NCBI GenBank assembly: GCA_024811115.1
Contig: JAKOGH010000859.1
Span: forward strand, 1-64,000
DNA: 64,000 bases
Direction of reading: 5' to 3'
Source of the DNA: Terana coerulea
Taxonomy: Eukaryota; Basidiomycota; Agaricomycetes; Polyporales; Phanerochaetaceae
A program made the translations under genes and the position numbers. The notes beneath the pieces are model-generated. The model did not search any database. It saw only the letters and a program-made list of their open reading frames with translations, and had not been told where the DNA came from. How positions within the stretch are numbered: position 1 is the first letter of the stretch; each line of letters begins with the position of its first letter. Below are positions 1 to 11,137 of the stretch, one piece after another.

Positions 1-2394
1 CGTGGATGATGGCCTCATTCATGCAGTCACTAGACCGTCTGAACTTCGGAAAGGGAAACCCAACTGGAGATCAATAATAAAAATCAGAAAAGTCCTGATG
101 ATCGTACTGCTCCAGGCCCATTCGCCCTCGGACTCCAGTTCGAGGAGGACAAACTGGAACTCATGCACTTCCGCGGGAATGACACCCGTGGAAATGGAAG
201 GACTCTGATAAAGAGCCCAGCCCCCTCGGCCCGCCACTCGCATTCAAATTGCATCCGGGTGGCAGGTGCTGCGCGGCCCGGCAAATTAGTGATGACAAAT
301 CTCGACCGCCGGTACCGTGAGTGGGCCGGCAAAGAGATCAACATCAAACCTAAACCTTTCATGAGATATCCTACGGGTTCATGCTGGACCCGAAACTCTC
401 GCTTTGGAAGCACCACATAGAGTTTTACTGCAACAAAGGAGTAAGCACTATTGCGGCGCTCGGAATGCTTGGCACTTCTGATGCGGGGCTGTCGCCCGTC
501 CAGCGGAGACTATACATTTCCAATGTTGTCCCTGTGATCCTGTACGGAGCGCAGCTATGGTGGTCCCCTATATGCGGAGCAACCACAAGATTTACGAGGC
601 AATCCAGAGGTTGAACGTAGCAATACGCTGGATCACTTGGTGCCTTCAAACCACCGTAGGAGGGATGGGAATGTTTAGCGGACTGCTCCCCATCAAGCAG
701 CTCGTAACAAACAAATGAAGAAAGCGTGCATACCGTGCACGCACACTTCCGAAAGCCACCCTATCCTCGCATACATGAGCGAGAGAAAAGTGGTCAACGA
801 GAAGCGGTCTGGGCCACGCTCCATTCAAGGGACGTGTGAGGCCAACCAAAAAGGCTAAGAAGCGTTTCAAGCAAACGCCCATTGATCACATCGAGACCCT
901 TATGGAGCTCTCGCGGATAGATTGCCGCTCTCCTGACCAGAGGAGCATGCCAGGCAATCGCATCTGGGATCTCAAAGATCAAACAATCCGGTCACTATGG
1001 ACGGACCCGATGACACCATTGTTCAGATCTACGGCCTGACCGGCGTGAACTGGCATGGCAGACAGCCCAGGCTCATCCCTAAGAAGGGCTGCCCCTGGGT
1101 TTGAGTGAATGGTATGAGCTGTTTGCAGAACTACAAATGCAAGCTGGCCGCCAAGGATGACAACATGATCCTGTTCACGGACGGATCAATGCTGAAAGAC
1201 AAGCAGACGGGCGTGCCTCCACGCCGGAGCGTACGGCTACTTGACTAAAGGGAAGCACCACCGGCCCATACGACGCCGACGTCCTAGCAGCACAAGTGGC
1301 CCTGTGGCCAGGTGACTGTATTCGACGCCGAAATGCAAGCCCTATATCGGGGCATCCTCCAGCGCTGTGAAAGAGTCAGACGACGACTTCTATCAGGCAA
1401 TCAAATCAGGGAGCTAGACTACGCGTGGGCTAAACTCCCTGAGAATAAAGAGAAACCATACGTATCCCTCGAGTACGCGAGAGGGGTTACAAGTATGAGT
1501 CTCTTATATTTGTGGACAACAGGGCGGCAGGTATTGCCATCCTGAAAGCTAAAAATGACTCCAGTCGGATGGAGTCAATTGGGGCATGCAAAGCGCTACG
1601 GGAATGGCTCGATCAGAGCCGGTTCCCAACGCGCCGACTTGGTCGTGTGGCAACCGTCCCATCATCACATGGAACATGTCACCGACTTGCACTCCGAGGC
1701 TGATGCGGTCGGCAACCTCGCTAAAGAGGAGCCGAAATGAATCAGCCCACATGTCGTCACAATCAGTGGCGAAGCAAAGGCTCTCCCAGCATGCCATACT
1801 AAGCTGGAAGGCCAAGATGAAAAACATCAAGTACCGAGGAGCAATCTCTTGGTCGAGAAGGAGAGCATGCTCTATTCTCAAACATGCCCAAGCGCCACTG
1901 GGCACTGAGGAACTTTGGAAACAAAACGAAGTTCTACTCGAGATTAACGCGCTTCATTCAGGGCCACTTCCCTCACCGGGAGTTCCGAATGAAACACGGC
2001 AAGTGGGAAACCGACAGTGATGGTGTGAGCAAATGGACGCCCAAACCCGGGCCGTTGTACTGCCCATGCGACACTGATCACCGGTTCGAACACGACGGCA
2101 CATCCTGTATGAGTGTCCGTTCTGGATCAGACTTCACAAACCTCCTCGGGTTGTACCGAGCAGGAGCGGTTAGAGCTGATTGCTGCAGGAAGCAGCTTCA
2201 CTTGCAAAATAAGGAGAACCGCCTAGACATGGCGGACATCGCCATATTCCTATACCTCAATCCGTTGGTTGCAACGTTTGAGTGGGGCGACCTCATACAG
2301 ACGCCATAGATCGGCACGGAGACATCCGCACAGGCGTCTGGTGGCGAAACATTGATTCTTGGGACCGCGAGGATGAACTCATCCGACAGGTCAA

Positions 2395-2919
2395 TTGAGC
2401 GCAAACAGCGCTACTGGGAGTGGCGGCGTCAGCGCCCGGCCCAGTGGAAAGAGCTACCATCAAACCTTCGGATGGCATGAATTTGTCACGTTCGAAGAGG
2501 AGAGGAGCCGGAGCAGAATCAACAGACACCTCCGCTTCTACTCGGAGAAGGAGGGAAGTGTCATCCAGCATGCTGCGCGGCAGTGGGCATCTGATCACCC
2601 GGATGACCCCCTGTTCCACTTGCCCCACAAGTGGCTGCGCACAATCATATTGACAGCGGACCAACACGTTGTCAAAAAGAAATTCTATCTCCCTCAACAC
2701 ATGTCGGAAGACAAGTGGATACAGGAGAGAGACAAGGACGAGAAGTCTCGCCGCAAACACAAAGAGAATATTGAGAGTGTCACACAGCCCCAGGGCATGT
2801 ACACTGACGTCATGGGAAGGGAGGTCTTCTCCTATTACCTAAAGCACGCGCTCAAAGCGAACTCGGAAAAAGTACCGGAAGGCCAAAGAGCGCAGGGATG
2901 GGAAGACCCCGACCCGTAG
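2395..2919 (+). CDS. Unrecognised 174-aa reading frame inside the LINE 3' region
   Basis: An open frame of 174 codons lies between the RNase H/zinc-knuckle relic and the poly(A) tract. The product is hydrophilic and charged, with a run rich in K/R/E near residues 120-150 (DKDEKSRRKHKENIES). It resembles no family I recognise. It could be the tail of the element's second ORF, a captured gene fragment, or an open frame by chance. Its position inside the element makes an independent host gene unlikely. Confidence 0.3.
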   Translation: MSANSATGSGGVSARPSGKSYHQTFGWHEFVTFEEERSRSRINRHLRFYSEKEGSVIQHAARQWASDHPDDPLFHLPHKWLRTIILTADQHVVKKKFYLPQHMSEDKWIQERDKDEKSRRKHKENIESVTQPQGMYTDVMGREVFSYYLKHALKANSEKVPEGQRAQGWEDPDP

Positions 2920-3319
2920 CGCGACCGCTCGAGACCACCTGTACCGCCTCTGGCTGGGTGCAAACTCGTGTTGTGTCTGTGCAATCAAAATTCTCACCTT
3001 AGCTTCCATCGGGCCGGCGCTGCATCTGCATTATCACTTGTGTGGCGACGTGCTTTTGCGCTTATCGCGCTGCGCGCTTTCTTGCCGGGATGGCTCTGTG
3101 AACCGGGGGTGACTCCTGCGGGGACCGGATGTCCGGAAACTCGGGCCGACTTACGAGCGGAAGGGGAGCAATCCTCTTACTGCGACTGAGGGAGCTCGTG
3201 AAAGGCCTACCATTTTCTTTAAACCGACCGAGTTGGTTTCTTCAAAGCCGCGCCCGCGCCTAGGTATCACATGTGTAGCATAGGGCATGTTCCCTGCACT
3301 TTAAATACAATTTGGATTT

Positions 3320-3344
3320 AAAAAAAAAAAAAAAAAAAAAAAAA
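3320..3344 (+). repeat. Poly(A) tract of 25 A, LINE 3' end
   Basis: Twenty-five consecutive A residues directly follow the LINE-derived region on the same strand. This is the expected end of a target-primed reverse-transcribed insertion. The unbroken run suggests the insertion is not ancient, or that the run has re-expanded by slippage. Confidence 0.85.
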
Positions 3345-3845
3345 GAGGTCAAGGCCTTATTTAGAACAGCCACGCTCTCCGTCAGGGCCCAACCGTTGGC
3401 GGCAATTGAGCTTGATCAACAGCACAGTGACGCCGACGTCATATCTCATATTTTGCTCAGACGCTCGCTCGGTATTCGGACTCTTCGGGTTACTAATTAT
3501 GTAATGGCAAGGATGTATAGGGTGAGACTAGTCTATATAAAACTCGGTGTAGTGACTATACTAAGCCGCTCAGACAGCTTCGAGGAATGTGTTATACAAG
3601 GACGAGTACTACTAGTTCTAGGTGATAATGATAGTACTAAGGCTAGGCATTAACGTTGATGAGTGGTAAGACTATTACACTTTCGATATGGTATAGTGTA
3701 CTGTCGGCAAATGTCGTAACGTGCAGCAGTTTGAATGAATGAATGAATGAATGTCGAGGCTAGAACAACTGGGAAATAACGGTTAGTGCTTGCGTATCCA
3801 CCTTTAAGACACTGCCCAGGACATACCAAGTTTTTTTCAGGCTGG
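3345..3845. other. Intergenic, with a GAAT microsatellite
   Basis: No gene recognised. Five tandem GAAT units lie at 3733-3753. The rest is unremarkable and separates the LINE from the disrupted gene on the other strand. Confidence 0.6.
3733..3753. repeat. (GAAT)5 microsatellite
   Basis: Five head-to-tail copies of the tetranucleotide GAAT, read directly in the sequence. Confidence 0.9.
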
Positions 3846-4800
3846 TCAGCGGTCATGCCATCCCGTCATAAGCTCTAGCCTCCGTATAAGCCACTGCTGC
3901 TTGATGGCAGCCGATGTCTCCTCGGCATTGGGCTCCGCAGCAGCCACCGTCCTCACCACCTCCCCGCCGTATCCCGTCAGAGCCGCAAGCTCGCGTCCGA
4001 AGCACTCAATCTCACGCGCGGAGGACCCGGCGTGAGCGTCGTCGTAGTAAGTGACTTGGAGAGACCGTGGAGGGTTTGCGCCGTCGTGCGGCTGACCCTG
4101 GTGAGGCAAGGCGATGTGCTTCGCCAAAGCACAGATCGTTTCGAACTGCCCGGCCGTGTAGCGAGGGCGGAGGGGTGGAGGTGGAGAGAGCGAAGCCGCG
4201 GGAGATGACAAGGTCGATGATCTGCGGATCGACTAGAGAGTAGGTCGCTTGGGACCTGAAGTCGTTCTAACGACGGTGCGAAGGTCGCGTTCCAGCGCAA
4301 GGTCATGGATTCCTTGCCCGGTTTAGTGCCAGCGACCGTGAGGTCGAGGAGGCGGGGAACTCGAGCTCCTCGAGGAGCCTGTTGTTGTAGGGCTCTGCGG
4401 ACCTCCCGACGAGAACTGTTGACGGGCGCACGATGGCGAGAGTTCGCAGTGTAGGTGCCACCAGCTGCAGAAGAGCGCGGAGCTCCTCTATGGACTCCCG
4501 CTCATGGTCTACACGGCGTGCATGTTCCTCCGGTTCGGTAGGACCGGTCGGCGTGAACGAGGAATGTATGAAGACGTGCTCAATACAGCGATCCGCGAGA
4601 GGGATCGATCGGAGGGCATTGAGGTGAGAGGCGATGGTAGGGCTCAGCCCCGACACCTCTACCAGCAGCGTACGATATCGAGACTCCACACCGGACAAGG
4701 TAAAGCGCGTCGACATTGCACGGGCCCAGTGACCGCTTGGGCCATCGTTGGCGCAGGCGTGTGTAGCGTACAGTATGATGCCGTCCATTGCACTGGCCAT
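3846..4800 (-). pseudogene. Disrupted member of a lineage-specific protein family (copy 1)
   Basis: Starting at the ATG whose first base is 4800 (MASAMDG), the product aligns over nearly its whole length with the locus at 22672-23666 (+). Shared blocks include ELRALLQLVAPTLRTLAI versus ELRQLLSLLAPGLLTLTV, RPRYTAGQFETICALAKHIA versus RHRYTVEQYETLVALAAHIA, and RRLELMTGW versus RRRLELLFGL at the C-terminus. The reading frame breaks twice: near 4350 (EFP to RLLDLTVAG, one C short) and near 4180 (LHLHP to LRPRYTAG). The middle part is leucine-rich (PSLERLQVPSDLLS), like LRR segments of fungal F-box proteins, but no F-box is visible. Function unknown. The upstream extension of the open frame to 5154 is not supported by the paralogue. 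The breaks could be true mutations or sequencing indels. Confidence 0.6.
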
Positions 4801-6095
4801 CATCCTCGCGCTCAATGGACTTTTATACTCGAGCGATCTTACTCGCGGTTCAGCACTGTGCGCTCGGTGTTTAACGTTCAACCCTTGAACATTAAACCTT
4901 CTTCGAAAATTCGCAAGGTACATTGGATAGGAGGTGGTGCCTGGATACAGCGGGCGGCCAATGCACTGAGTATTCAGGGAGTAAATATTAATAGGCTGAC
5001 AATTTGACATGCGTTGTTGAACCGCCGCTCTGATTTCATTCAGACCATCTGCCTTCCGGTGCAGGAAGAAACGTGGCGCAGGATATGACGCACGACAATC
5101 ATGTTCCAGACTAGGACACTTCTTTGTCGCGACATGGGCCGTGGAAGCAGTCATGCCATTCTCAGATCTGAAATGCTGAGCATAGTGCCTTTAATATCAA
5201 GAATTAGCAACGGAGGAAAACACGGTCAATATAGGCCACAAGTACGATGTATGCAGGACAACATACCGCTCAAGCGGCGGGGCCATGCTGCCAGTGGGTG
5301 TCCCTTTGATGCGGGGTGCCGCCACGACAGTGGTGGCAGAGAAGAGTCGGCATGCCACCGCCGCCGCCGCCCGCTACAAAGTGATACACGTTTGTTCCTG
5401 TCACTCGGGCTGGTAAGAACCGAGATATATGAACCGTGGGATGATACTGAGAAGCTCAGACACCCCTGGCGGTATGGCTTCTAAGCTCTTCACGCAGCTG
5501 CCAGGTTACAATGTGAGTTGAACCGTGGATCACCCAGAAACGGAGTCCTGGGAATCTATTCTGTTTCGGTCGTATGTGAGAAAGCCCCTAGAGATATACA
5601 CTGTTGTTCTCACTGCCAGCGTGGGATTTAGCATTGTAAACAAGCCTAGAGCCCTCTACGCATCTCGAGGCCTTCTGCTTCAAAGTCAACGCTGCCTAAG
5701 CGAATCCATCAGTGTGATCCGTTTGCACATATCCGGAGACTTACAGTTTGATAGAATGCGGTTTACGAGCTCGAGCTGGGTTCCACGTTCACCGGCACCG
5801 ATCAACCAGAACAATAGCTAATAACTAGTTGAAACTGGGACTGTTGCACTCGCCGGCATTTTCCGTATTAGACTTACGTGAGTAGTGGCGGGCCGGCATA
5901 TTGATTCCCACGCCCATTATAAGTGTGTCCAGAACTCCGACAAACACTGCCAGATTCACAACGCGGCGACTTGCATGACGCCTTGCAAGTGCGCCCCAGC
6001 CTGAGGGATGGCCAACGTAGCGAGGGTGAGCCGCGCATGTCACGGAGATAATTGTGGACATGCATGAATGCAACCATCGACAGATTCCAACACGC
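4801..6095. other. Intergenic 1.3 kb, no gene recognised
   Basis: Short open frames occur on both strands, but none has recognisable domains or splice structure. The right part should hold the promoter of the MDR gene that starts at 6096. Confidence 0.5.
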
Positions 6096-7534
6096 ATGAA
6101 GACGTTGACCGTAAAGCGCTCCCCAGCGAGCAGAAAGCCGGCTTACCACGATGCCCTCCTCGAGGACAAACCCGTCCCCAGCCTGAAGCAGGGGCAAGTG
6201 CTCGTGCGGATCAACGCCGTGGCATTCAACCACAGAGACGTAAGTTACGTCTCCTCGCAGCCTGCCGGTGCCCGCGAACTTTCACTGCACGCCGCTGATG
6301 TGACTGTCCCCATCTGAATCGCCTGGCAGCTCTGGATCCGTAAGGGACAGTACCCCGGCATCGCGTTTGGAAGCACGTTCGGTGCGGACGGTGCCGGTGT
6401 GTTTCGGTATTTTCACATCTTCTGCCACGGGTCTTCATCCCGCTCTAGGCATTGTCGTTGCCGCCGCCGACAAGAATGACCCGCTGCTCGACAAGCGCGT
6501 CTTCCTCGTGCCCATGCGTGGGTGGGAGAAAGACCCTGAGGCTCCTGAGTCCACGTACGTACCCATCTCGATGGTGTACTTATCTACTTAACGACTTCGC
6601 AAAGCTTTACCATCCTCGGTGGAGGTGCCGTGGTCCCTATCGGCACATTCGCCCAGTATGTGGCCGTCGAGCGCGACCAGGTCATCGAGTCGCCCCAGCA
6701 CCTAGACGACACCGACGTCGCGGCGTGGCCGCTCGGCGCCGTGACATCCTGGAGGTGCGTGGCAGCGACTCCCAGCACCCGCGCGCGAAACTGAGTCTGC
6801 GCTGCCCGTTCCTTACAGAGCTACAGTCGTGAATGCCCAGGTCAAGAAGGGCGAAAACGTCCTGATCACAGGTATCGGTGGCGGCGTCGCGCTCATCGCG
6901 CTCCAGATCTGCGTCGCCATCGGAGCTAATGTATACGTGTCTTCTGGCAGCGAGGAGAAGATCCAGAAGGCGGTGGGTCTGGGTGCGAAGGGGGCGTCAA
7001 CTACAAGGAGAAAGACTGGCCGGCGCAGCTGGGGAAGCTGGTGATACAGCATTCAGGCAAGGGGGCGCTGCTTAGTGCTGTGATCGACTCGGGTGGAGGG
7101 GACATCATGGGCCTCGTGAGCAAAGTCCTGAAGCCCGGGGGCAGGGTTGTGGTTTATGGCATGTAGGTGCCAAATTTGTGACTGCTATTCAATACACTCT
7201 GACCTATATTTCAGGACGGCTAGCCCAAAGATTACTTTTACGATGAGGGAAGTCCTCAAGAACCACCGCCTACTGGGTATGCCTCTCACCGCCTCCCCTG
7301 CGCTCGGCATCTGATGTACTATTAGGCTCGACCATGGGGTCACACCAGGACCTCATCGACGCGACCGCGTTCCTTGCAAAGCACCGCATTGTCCCGGTCG
7401 TCTCGCGTGTCCTCGATGGCCTGGAGAATGCAGAAGCCGGATTCGAGATCATCGACAGAGGCGAGCAGTTTGGGAAGGTGGTTATTCGCGTCAGGCATGA
7501 TGATGACACCACGGATGTGAGAAGCAAGCTGTAA
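6096..7534 (+). CDS. Medium-chain dehydrogenase/reductase, quinone-oxidoreductase-like (zinc-free type)
   Basis: NAD(P)H-dependent reductase of the MDR superfamily, probably cytosolic; substrate unknown. Exons follow the family closely: 6096-6239 (MKTLTVKR to AVAFNHRD), 6330-6396 (LWIRKGQYPGIAFGSTFGAD), 6449-6554, 6605-6754 (GGGAVVPIGTFAQYVAVERD), 6819-7162, 7215-7276 and 7326-7534, all joined by GT-AG introns of 49-90 nt. The nucleotide-binding site is GIGGGVALIALQ in the fifth exon. The cysteine-rich structural zinc loop of alcohol dehydrogenases is absent, so a quinone reductase or YogA-like role is likelier. One base appears missing in the G run at 6990-6994: the frame must move from AVGLGAK to GGVNYKEKDW. 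Without that correction the protein stops just downstream. Either a sequencing indel or a recent null allele. Confidence 0.75.
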
Positions 7535-8004
7535 CAACAACCATGTTGGGGACTCCTTATGTGTAACCGCAAGTTGAGACCTGTCTCTCGCACTGCGTTG
7601 TAGGAGATACCAAGCGCATTGGGATGTAAAGCAAAAACAACGGATGTAAGTTATCTATCACTTTCACTCAGCCAAGTGACCTTGCGAACACTGCGGCTAT
7701 GGCACCGAAGGTCAATTGCACATAAGCTTACCATCCGCCGTGCTGTCGCATATTGAGATATCCATGCGCCTCAGCGAACACTATCCATGATGCGACATGC
7801 CCTGCATAATCCGCGCACGACTACCACGAGTCAAGTACATTATCAACAAACGAACTACTAGATCATACCGAACATATGGTAGAATCCGTGCGACGAACAG
7901 ACAGACTCTACAGGATCCAATGCACACCACTCCAGTCCAAGAACCAAGCAAACGGACAGCCAACGAGCCCAAGAGCACAGCAGGACCTCTGCGGCAGGTG
8001 CGGC
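7535..8004. other. Convergent intergenic spacer
   Basis: Lies between the 3' ends of the MDR gene (+) and the PNS1-like gene (-). No gene seen; presumably holds both transcription ends. Confidence 0.5.
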
Positions 8005-10697
8005 TCAGAACAGGTCGGAGCCCGGGAACAGCTGCGACTCTTCCGTCTCGTCTCCGCGGCCGCTCGCCGAAAGGTGACTCTGCGACACCGAGACGGCCGC
8101 CGCGGCGAGCTGCGGCTCGCTCTCTTCCATCATGTAGGGCCGCGGGCTGCTGTGCGCCGAGGACGCCGGCGAGAACGGGTCCTCGGACGAGTGGGCGAAC
8201 GGATCGGGCGTCTCCTCCCGCGCGGGCGGCTCGAGACGCTGGGTGCGCCGCGGGGTCTCGCCGACGCTGACGGCGTACGATGGTTGTGGCGGCGGCATGG
8301 CAGGCGTCGTCTTGGGTGCATTTATAGGCATAATCCGCGCTGGGGCCATGTGCTGGTTGGCGCGCCGACGGCTGAGTGTCTTGGCCAGAACGCTGCGGCG
8401 GGTGTTGCGGCGCTGAGCGGCGTTGCGTGTCGTACTCGAACTGCTCAGAGTATATGCGTGAGTAGACCAGCACGTAGAAGAGTGAGAGGCTGAGTAACGT
8501 ACCGCTGCGAATACTTCCGCGCGATGCTTCGTACCAACGTCTTTGTCAATGCAATAGCAGACGTAGAGCGTGTCCGCGCTGCACAAAGGACTCGATGAAA
8601 ACGCTATACGTAAGCAAACCGAAAGCACGTACGTATCCTTGACGAGTCCCACACAGAACAAACCCACCAGTGCAGTCACAGCGCCAGCCCAGATCGCGGC
8701 GGACAGTGCAGATTCGGGCGCGTTAAGTGTATGCGCCGTAAACAGGTAAGTCGTGAGTGCAAACGGAAAGGTCAGAGTGAGCGGTGCGACGGTCAGCATC
8801 GTCAACGGGGCTGCAATGAAAATCAGACTTAGGCATACGCACACAAGACGACATCACTCACGCTCCGTCTTGAACTTCTGCCTATACCGCGCCAACGACG
8901 AGCTCTCCACGCTGCCGGTTAGAGCCTTGGAGCGCCGCGCGCTGGGGAAAAACGGGTCTCCCGTCAGCCCCACGTACACTAGCGCATACGTGCTAAGCGT
9001 GCTGGTTGCATTATCCAGGTAGCCGACAGCCATCCCCGCGCCGATCGAGGCGAAGCGCATGTACGGGGGCAGGTACAGCGGCAGCGTGCGCAGACCGAGG
9101 CAGACCAGCCCAAGGAAGCGGACAGCGGCGAGAATGAGCGCCGACAGAACGATGGAGCCCAGCGACGGTTGGGTCGCGCGGAACAGGGCGGCATGGATGG
9201 TGTGGGTGGAAGTTGGTGGAGGCGGTGGCATAGTTGGACTGCGATACGTGTTAGCGCGGGTTCAAGTTCGGAACATGGCGGAGGTGCTTACTCTGAGAAG
9301 TACCATGCCCCGATGACACCTGCGCTCGCCACTCTCAGAAGCCCGCGGGCGACACCCCACGTCCAAAGCCACACGCCCACTGTCCCGACAATCGCCCAAT
9401 TGGCCCAGCCCCGAACCACCCACTGAAAGCCGGTGGCACTTGCAAATCGGCGCGCGTAGCCGACGAGCAGCAGCCTGAACGCAAGCGTCGCAAACGGCAG
9501 GGATGCAAGCAGAAATGCAAGTAGAATGGCCGGTGACAAAGCAAGTAGGAACGGGTTGGCCATGAGGATGCGGATGGTAAGCGTCAGGAGGGACGAAGCG
9601 GTGTGGATCTCGCGAGGTAGGTTCAGAAGTCGGCGACCGGTGAGTACCGAGAGTGCTAGAGGTATGACAGCAAAGAGACGGAGACTGAAAAGTATCAATA
9701 CGAGTGCACAGGCGTGATTTATGTGGGACTCACCCGACAGTTTCACCCCATGTTGGCTCCTGGTCACCGTCCCACATAAAGCTCCCTACGAAGGCCCATA
9801 CAGCTGATATAAACAAGGTTGCTGGGATGAAGACAGACGTCGCGACTATGATAGGTTTGACAAATATTCGAAGTAGGAATATGTGCGCGTATGAGACGAC
9901 TGCGCTGAGCACTGTCAGAATAGTGACTAGCGGCACCGTGTGAAGGAGAGTAGTATATGGCAAGATAGCCCCGTGTCGCTCTCCCTTGGATGGGTTATGG
10001 GTCAGGAATAGAATCAGCAGGGAGCAGAAGTAGGATATTCCTACGCCGGCACACCAAGCGGCTGTCCACATGGAGTCATTGTACTTCCGACGGCCTCTAG
10101 GAATATAGCGAGGATCTGGAAGAGAGAACACATCGACCGGGCGCGAGTGGCCGTCTCTTGGTAAGAGAGACTCGGTCAAGGACAGCGCAGGCTGCGCCCG
10201 TGGGGTGGCGGCGGCTGCTGAAAACGCGGTTGGGGCGGTGGTGGAGATAACGGCGGGCTCAGTATGCGCGGCAGCGGCGCATGTGAGCCGACCGAGGATA
10301 GGGAAGACGGCGGAGAAGGAGAGCGCAATGGTGAGGCATGCGCCAACCAGCCCTTGCTTCCTCCAGGTTCGGATACGTCCAGCAAGCGTTGCGTATACTG
10401 TGGTTGACGCGACGTCCCTGCCTCCTCCTCGTCCAGGCGAAGATACGGGTCATCGTCTGCTTCTTCCTCTTCCGGGATGTAGGCGTCGCGAATGGTGTAT
10501 CGGCTCGTGTTCTGCTCGCTGGCACGGAGATGTGGGTCATCTAGGTCGTCGAGGTCGGCATCGTGAGGGTTTCCCGCACGAGACCCGCCGTCAGAGGTGA
10601 AAGAGAAGAATAGTGGCTGGGATGAAGACAGACTGGAAGACTCATTCTGCTGCCTGTTCAGAAACTGAGATGCGTAGGCCGCGAAGGAGGCAGCCAT
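8005..10697 (-). CDS. PNS1: PNS1-type choline transporter-like (CTL/SLC44) membrane protein
   Basis: Polytopic membrane protein of the CTL/SLC44 family; the fungal member is Pns1. Start ATG at 10697 (MAASFAAY). The cytosolic N-terminus (about 170 residues) is acidic and Ser/Pro-rich. Family landmarks follow: RRKYNDSMWTAAWCAGVGI and a first membrane span, VSYAHIFLLRIFVKPIIVAT, WGETVG running into the next exon, then FRLLLVGYARRFASATGFQW and the GSIVLSALILAAVRFLGLV block with further spans. A hydrophobic exon near 8640-8815 and a Ser/Pro-rich C-terminal tail (ending GSDLF) close the protein. Introns lie near 9690-9735, 9232-9290, 8816-8860, 8580-8635 and 8440-8500. A one-base frame change is needed near 10202-10205, at a run of C on the coding strand, to pass from the proline-rich stretch to RAQPALSLTESLLPRDG. 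Substrate is uncertain for fungal members. Confidence 0.8.
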
Positions 10698-11137
10698 TGG
10701 TGGTGGGTGGTACGCAAGCTGGGTGACTGAGTGAAGTCCCGATGCGAAATGAGCCTGAGGCGCGCCTGATTACGTCCTCGCGAGTGTCAAACTGCTGAGG
10801 CAACCTCTTCACGACGGGCTCCCCGGTTTGGATCGTCAATGAGGTGGTAAAGTGGTAAAGTACAGTACAAAGCCGGAGGGTAAGGTTGATGGTCGTGGAC
10901 CGAATGAAGACGGATGAAGACTGCTCGGAGGACTGATCTCCTCGCAATGCCGCAGCACGTGGCTTGAGCGCCTCATTGTGGGGGCGAAAGCTGCGGGAAA
11001 GGAGTCAATCACTCGGTGCCATAGTGGCAGTGCTCGGAAAATCGCAAGGTCAATGGACTCAATTGACGGTGAGAGAATAGTACCCAAGTGTTTATTTATT
11101 AAGGCTAAAGAATAGGTGCAGGCAAAACTTCACGAGA
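10698..11137. other. Intergenic spacer between CLP1 3' end and PNS1 5' end
   Basis: Both neighbours read leftward, so this 440-nt stretch should contain the CLP1 terminator region and the PNS1 promoter. No separate gene recognised. Confidence 0.5.

Larger units (their letters stand above)
1..3344 (+). mobile_element. Degenerate LINE-type (non-LTR) retrotransposon, 3' part with poly(A) tail
   Basis: The window opens inside a reverse transcriptase: VDDGLIHA at the first bases matches the catalytic (Y/F)xDD box, whose aromatic residue would lie outside the window. Around 480-570 comes the RT thumb-like segment with LYISNVVPVILYGAQLWW. An RNase H domain follows in several frames: LFTDGSM near 1170, FDAEMQALYRGI near 1320, FVDNRAAGIAI near 1510 and SEADAVGNLAKEE near 1697, which are the four acidic catalytic positions. 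A C-terminal zinc-knuckle-like stretch (CPC, then HILYECPFW) lies at 2060-2120. Frame changes and stops between these blocks show the copy is dead. The insertion ends in an uninterrupted A run at 3320-3344. Its 5' end and target-site duplication cannot be judged here. Family name is not assigned; Tad1-like elements of fungi have this RT-RNase H-knuckle order. Confidence 0.85.

Noticed and set aside
4801..5154. N-terminal extension of the disrupted gene at 3846-4800
   Set aside because: The paralogue at 22672 aligns from the internal ATG at 4800, so the extension is probably not coding.
7797..8493. Plus-strand open frames of 157 and 205 codons
   Set aside because: They are GC-rich shadows of the PNS1-like C-terminal exon on the minus strand.
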